Positions 32,337 to 32,351 of a DNA stretch of 32,351 nt are shown in pieces (within the stretch, counting starts at the first letter, position 1; every line of letters starts with the position of its first letter). The position numbers and the translations under genes were made by a program. The DNA is from Ruminococcaceae bacterium UBA7147 (GTDB taxonomy: Bacteria > Bacillota > Clostridia > Oscillospirales > Acutalibacteraceae): the NCBI GenBank assembly GCA_002491825.1, contig DKWR01000043.1, forward strand, positions 1 to 32,351, written 5' to 3'. The notes under the pieces were generated by a model that was given only the letters and a program-made list of their open reading frames with translations, was not told where the DNA came from and did not search any database.

Positions 32337-32351
32337 GCCGAGTGCCTCGGC
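32337..32351 (+). terminator. Hairpin cut by the right window edge, probable terminator of the UPF0210 gene
   Basis: GCCGAG (32337-32342) pairs with CTCGGC (32346-32351) over TGC. The window ends at the last stem base, so a T-run cannot be checked. Confidence 0.5.

Overview
This 32 kb window looks like chromosome of an anaerobic, low-GC, spore-forming clostridial bacterium, most likely a gut or rumen Ruminococcus-like member of the Oscillospiraceae. The evidence is a complete spoIIIA sporulation operon, a C-terminal dockerin module of the kind used in cellulosomes, acetate kinase, GGAGG-type ribosome-binding sites and many TTGACA/TATAAT-like promoters. The species call is inference. No tRNA, rRNA, CRISPR array, insertion sequence or phage gene was recognised.

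Layout: positions 67-2907 (minus) hold a large secreted von Willebrand A (VWA) surface protein with a Pro/Thr wall-spanning repeat. Positions 3193-7092 (minus) hold sbcDC, with sbcC interrupted by a frameshift in an A8 run. Positions 7236-9677 (plus) hold an ArsC/Spx-like protein, a PP-loop ATPase with an N-terminal zinc knuckle, and a flavodoxin-like/ferredoxin protein. Next come glgB (minus), tmcAL (minus) diverging from ackA (plus), two small membrane proteins (minus), an AEC-family permease (plus), and a cupin gene that runs out of frame into a fragment of a DUF2935-like gene (minus).

Positions 17945-20242 (plus) encode the most distinctive gene of the window: a secreted protein with two complete nitrilase-fold domains and a C-terminal type I dockerin. 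It lies behind a near-consensus promoter and a leader with a 16-bp hairpin whose 3' arm could also pair with the Shine-Dalgarno. Positions 20327-24995 (minus) are spoIIIAA-AH, preceded by a candidate sigma-E promoter that overlaps the terminator of apgM. prfB-apgM (minus) diverges from a RING/zinc-ribbon membrane protein followed by galU (plus). The right end holds a PHP-family phosphatase (minus) and an ACT-domain protein plus UPF0210/PFL-family protein pair (plus).

Functional themes: carbon and energy metabolism (glgB, galU, ackA, apgM), sporulation (spoIIIA), DNA end processing (sbcDC), translation (prfB, tmcAL) and the cell surface or extracellular space (VWA protein, nitrilase-dockerin). 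The best candidates for under-described biology are the double nitrilase-dockerin protein with its leader, the PP-loop/EFR1 redox pair, and the cupin/DUF2935 junction. Where an upstream in-frame start was possible, I chose starts by Shine-Dalgarno position and family alignment.
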